Positions 32,830 through 35,316 of a stretch of 35,316 nt of DNA are shown here, piece after piece. Position numbers and translations under genes: made by a program. The DNA lies in contig JAHWJI010000016.1 in NCBI GenBank assembly GCA_019348495.1, positions 1 to 35,316 on the forward strand. Direction: 5' to 3'. The notes beneath the pieces were generated by a model. The model was not told the DNA's origin. It ran no database searches and saw only the letters and a program-made list of their open reading frames with translations. This DNA comes from Actinomycetota bacterium. GTDB taxonomy: Bacteria > Actinomycetota > Acidimicrobiia > Acidimicrobiales > CADCSY01. The first letter of the stretch is position 1; every line of letters begins with the position of its first letter.

Positions 32830-34563
32830 TTACGACACCACGGCCGGCTCTTCGGGGCCGGCCGTGGCGCGTCGCCGTAGCCGCCACCCCGCCGCTGGGC
32901 CGGCCCCGAGTCGAAAGGCGGCTCCACCGGCGATCCCGACGAGCAGCACGGCCGAGCTGAGCACCGCAGCCGTGCGCAGCGGCTCCTCGAGGTGAGCGAG
33001 GGCGGCCACGGTGACCAGGTCGTCGGAGCCCAGCGGCCGACCCCGCGTCGCCGACGCCGTCGGCGTACGGTCGCCGGTGCGCCCGGTCGACCCGGTGGCG
33101 CCGGTGCTGGCCTCCTCGGCGCCCGGTGGTGGCGGGGGGGATGCCTCGATGCGCACCGTCCAGAGGGTCGAGCGCAGGCCGAGCGCCTCGTCGAAGCTGA
33201 GCGCCGGGAGCTCCCGGGGACCGGCGTCGCCCATCAGGGCCACCGTGAGCGCCCGTCCCGACGGACCGGTGGTCGCCACCCGAACGTCGCTCAGCGAGCC
33301 CGGGTAGCCGAGGCGGGCGCCGAGCTGGGCCAGGGGCACGCGCAGGTCCCAGGCCTGGGGATCGGCGGTGGGGTAGGAGGTGGCCCCCAGGTAGGGCAGG
33401 CCCGCACCCGAGGTGCCGAAGCCCTCCTCGGGTGTGGCCGTCACGCCCCCGCCACTGGCCGAGTAGACGGTCTGGGCCAGCCCGCCCCCGGACCGCACCA
33501 CCTGCCCCGAGGTGGCGGCCACCGCCGCGTCCATGGCCCCGTACTCCGCCTGGGCGCCCAGGTAGACCTGGCAGTCCTGGGTGGCACAGAGCTCGCCGCC
33601 GAGCTCCATCGCCCGCAGGGCGTAGGTCCGGGCCGCCACCGCCTGGGCCCCGAGCGAGGCCCCGGGCCAGGAGCTGTCGCGCACCTCCCCCATGCCCCGG
33701 AGGTAGTCCTCGACGTCGAGCTCGTTGACCAGGCGCAGACCGCCGCCGGCGGCGACGGCCTGGACCGCACCCCGGTACGTGGCGCCGGCGGCGGGCACGC
33801 CCACCGTGCCCCCCCGGGGAACGGCCCAAAGGGCGGAGCTCGAGACGGCGACGTCCTCAGCCGGAGGCGGTGGAGCAGGGCCGCCGGGCCCGGCGCCCGG
33901 GGGAGGCGGAGGCGGAGGCAGCGGTCCTCCCGAGGGCGGAGGAGTCGTCGGAGGCGAATCGACCGGTGGAGGTTTCTCCGGGCCGAGGAGGCCGCCCCCC
34001 AAGAGCCCGCCGCCGCCGTCCTCGGTGGCGACGGCAGGTGAGCTCGAAGCCCGCTGGGGCCGAGCCTGGGCCACGATCGCGGGCTCGACCGCCCCGAGAG
34101 CCGTCACCTTGGCCCCGCTGAGAGGTGCAGCCCGGTAGGCGCCGTCGAAGCCCAGCTGCACCGAGCCTCCGGGGGCCACCGTGACCGGGAAGCCCGGCGC
34201 CTGGGCGCCGTCGCGGGAGCTGCGCACCTCTCCGCCGGAGGGGAAGGAGACGACCGCCTGGTCGACACCGTCGGCCACCACCACCCGTACGTCACCGCCA
34301 TCCTGGCCGAGGGTGGTCCCCGGGTAGAAGTGCTGGAGTATGTCGGCGGTGGAGGCTCCCTCGCGCCCCAGGGCCAGGGCACCGTCTTGGGCCATGCCCA
34401 CACCGTGGCCCCAGCCCTTGCCCTCGATCACCACCGTCGGCTCCACCGGGGCTTCGGCCTGGGCCGTCACCGCCGGCGCCCACACCAGCGCGGGGACAGC
34501 CACGAGGACCGACAGAACGGCCAGCAACGGGGCTGGAGGACGGTGGGACCAAGGACGGCGCAC
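32830..34563 (-). CDS. SpoIID/LytB-domain secreted protein
   Basis: A 577-residue exported protein. A signal peptide (LLAVLSVLVAVPALVWAPAVTAQA) is followed at once by GKGWGHGVGMAQDGAL and ADILQHFYPGTTLG (about 48-85), a block that usually closes SpoIID domains. A proline-rich, low-complexity region (about 185-245) separates it from the SpoIID core: VEDYLRGMGEVRDSSWPGASLGAQAVAARTYALRAM and YSASGGGVTATPEEGFG. A C-terminal helix (AAVLSSAVLLVGIAGGAAF) anchors the protein. SpoIID proteins are peptidoglycan lytic transglycosylases; non-spore-formers use them in wall remodelling. GTG 34563 is chosen; a TAGGGT box lies 11 bases upstream (34575-34580). Confidence 0.85.
   Translation of the reverse strand: MRRPWSHRPPAPLLAVLSVLVAVPALVWAPAVTAQAEAPVEPTVVIEGKGWGHGVGMAQDGALALGREGASTADILQHFYPGTTLGQDGGDVRVVVADGVDQAVVSFPSGGEVRSSRDGAQAPGFPVTVAPGGSVQLGFDGAYRAAPLSGAKVTALGAVEPAIVAQARPQRASSSPAVATEDGGGGLLGGGLLGPEKPPPVDSPPTTPPPSGGPLPPPPPPPGAGPGGPAPPPPAEDVAVSSSALWAVPRGGTVGVPAAGATYRGAVQAVAAGGGLRLVNELDVEDYLRGMGEVRDSSWPGASLGAQAVAARTYALRAMELGGELCATQDCQVYLGAQAEYGAMDAAVAATSGQVVRSGGGLAQTVYSASGGGVTATPEEGFGTSGAGLPYLGATSYPTADPQAWDLRVPLAQLGARLGYPGSLSDVRVATTGPSGRALTVALMGDAGPRELPALSFDEALGLRSTLWTVRIEASPPPPPGAEEASTGATGSTGRTGDRTPTASATRGRPLGSDDLVTVAALAHLEEPLRTAAVLSSAVLLVGIAGGAAFRLGAGPAAGWRLRRRATAGPEEPAVVS
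32838..32867. terminator. GC-rich hairpin between groEL and the SpoIID gene
   Basis: CCACGGCCGGC and GCCGGCCGTGG form a perfect 11-bp stem with loop TCTTCGGG. It lies 35 bases after the groEL stop, inside the last codons of the converging SpoIID gene. There is no T tract, so it may work as a two-way stem or with other factors. Confidence 0.5.
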
Positions 34564-34614
34564 GACGGGTGGGGACCCTATCGTCACGCCCGGCCGAGGG
34601 GTAGGGATGGTGAC

Positions 34615-35259
34615 GTGCCGAGACGTGTCGCCCGTGTGCTCGTCCGCCGCCATGCCGGGGGCCGCACGTCCAGCGGTCCCGACGAGCTCATCGTCGAGGA
34701 GCCCATGGAGATCCGCCTCGACGACGCCCTGGTCACCACCACCATGCGCACACCGGGGCATGACTTCGAGTTGGCCGTGGGGTTGTGCTTCGGCGACGGG
34801 CTCCTCTGTGGGGCACACGTCGAGACCGTCGCCTACTGCACCACCGGCTCAGTGATCTCCTCGGCGTTCAACGTGGTCACGGTGGGCACCGACGGGCTCG
34901 CTCCCCCGGCGCCGGCGCGCCTCGGGACCGTCACCTCCTCGTGCGGCCTGTGCGGGTCGGCCTCGATCGAACAGCTCGTCGAGCGCCTCTCCCCCGTCGT
35001 TCCCGAGGCCAGCTTCGAGCCCGACATGCTGGCGCGCATCCCGGCGAACACGTTGGTGGTGATCTTCTCCGATCACGGCGAGGCGTTTGAGGAGCACGGC
35101 TGGACGTGGCACGGCTCGCGATCGGCGCGGATCGATGACCTCGCTCGCACCCGGCAGCTGCAGCGGGCCGGCTGGACCGTCATCGAGTTCACGGAAGACG
35201 ACTCCGTCGAGGAGCTGGTGCGCACGGTCACGACGCTCCTCGCCCGCCTCGCCTCCTGA
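34615..35259 (+). pseudogene. chimeric ORF: truncated FdhD, sulfatase-like piece, DUF559-like tail
   Basis: A continuous 214-codon frame made of three unrelated pieces. Residues 1-144 match the first half of FdhD, the sulfurtransferase that activates formate dehydrogenases: VEEPMEIRLDDALVTTTMRTPGHDFELAVGL and SSCGLCGSASIEQL, with the CxxC at Cys110/Cys113. After LARIPA (near 35046) it becomes NTLVVIFSDHGEAFEEHG, a sulfatase-type metal-binding segment (145-167), and then ARTRQLQRAGWTVIEFTEDD, which resembles the end of DUF559 endonuclease-like proteins. The second half of FdhD is missing, so the product is probably non-functional. GTG 34615 is the likely start. A rearrangement scar or an assembly join is equally possible. 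Confidence 0.7.
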
Positions 35260-35263
35260 TTCT

Positions 35264-35298
35264 GGTCACGCAGGGCGGCTCTGCCGCCCTGCGTGACC
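35264..35298. repeat. perfect 16-bp inverted repeat at the window end
   Basis: GGTCACGCAGGGCGGC, loop TCT, GCCGCCCTGCGTGACC. With two mismatches the symmetry extends outward to GATT...AATC (35258-35304). No T tract follows. It starts four bases after the chimeric ORF's stop, so it may be a terminator, a REP-like palindrome or a mobile-element end. Confidence 0.75.
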
Positions 35299-35316
35299 GA
35301 AATCGGCGGCGCTACT

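Overview
The window looks like a chromosomal segment of a high-GC Actinomycetota, most plausibly class Acidimicrobiia. This is inferred from GC-rich codon use with frequent GTG starts, the actinobacterial families DUF3263, DUF3618, DUF4244 and LytR_C, a class E sortase, a glucosyl-3-phosphoglycerate synthase, an HrcA/CIRCE-type groEL promoter, and several genes whose only promoter-like signal is a TANNNT box 6-8 nt before the start codon, as expected of leaderless transcripts.

Layout. 186-4841 (minus): a complete lasso peptide cluster in the order precursor A, cyclase C, RRE protein B1, leader peptidase B2, ABC exporter D. The predicted core is LGTDRGPERVVGLRFSL. About 4842-5803 holds no gene I can support and is visibly less GC-rich. 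5804-8543 (minus): a DrrA/DrrB-type ABC exporter, a YczE/YitT-like membrane protein and a small membrane protein. 8696-9540 (plus): a small conserved-looking protein, a cupin and a CsbD-like stress protein. 9530-11761 (minus): a compact sulfur-carrier operon with a TusA-like protein, a DsrE-like protein, and a TusA-like domain fused to the zinc/homocysteine catalytic half of a MetE-type methionine synthase. 12061-13182: rsgA and a 24-residue membrane microprotein.

13313-17616 (plus) is a tightly overlapping Tad/Flp locus (tadZ, tadA, tadB, tadC, DUF4244 pilin-like protein, TadE). It is followed by a class E sortase and a secreted, membrane-anchored fibronectin-like protein (17861-19598), so this stretch is devoted to the cell surface. 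19695-20595 holds a STAS anti-anti-sigma factor and an unrecognised partner. 20638-22594 (minus) is an envelope operon (coiled-coil protein, holin-X-like protein, DUF3618 protein). tRNA-Thr(UGU) lies at 22707-22779, followed by DUF3263 and LytR_C proteins.

23687-31011 is rich in compatible-solute genes: trehalose-6-phosphate phosphatase and synthase (convergent), glycerate kinase and GpgS, interspersed with a lipoprotein, an AI-2E family permease and a BtuF-like protein. groEL (31178-32803) has a perfect CIRCE element and is divergent from gpgS. A SpoIID/LytB protein with an unusual motif order follows. The window ends in an open reading frame that starts as FdhD but turns into a sulfatase-like fragment and then a DUF559-like tail, followed by a perfect 16-bp inverted repeat.

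The strongest leads are the lasso peptide with its altered cyclase PP-loop, the TusA-DsrE-(TusA-MetE core) operon, a divergent promoter in which two -10 boxes share the same TA step, and the three-part FdhD chimera. All functional calls come from reading motifs by eye; no database search was possible.
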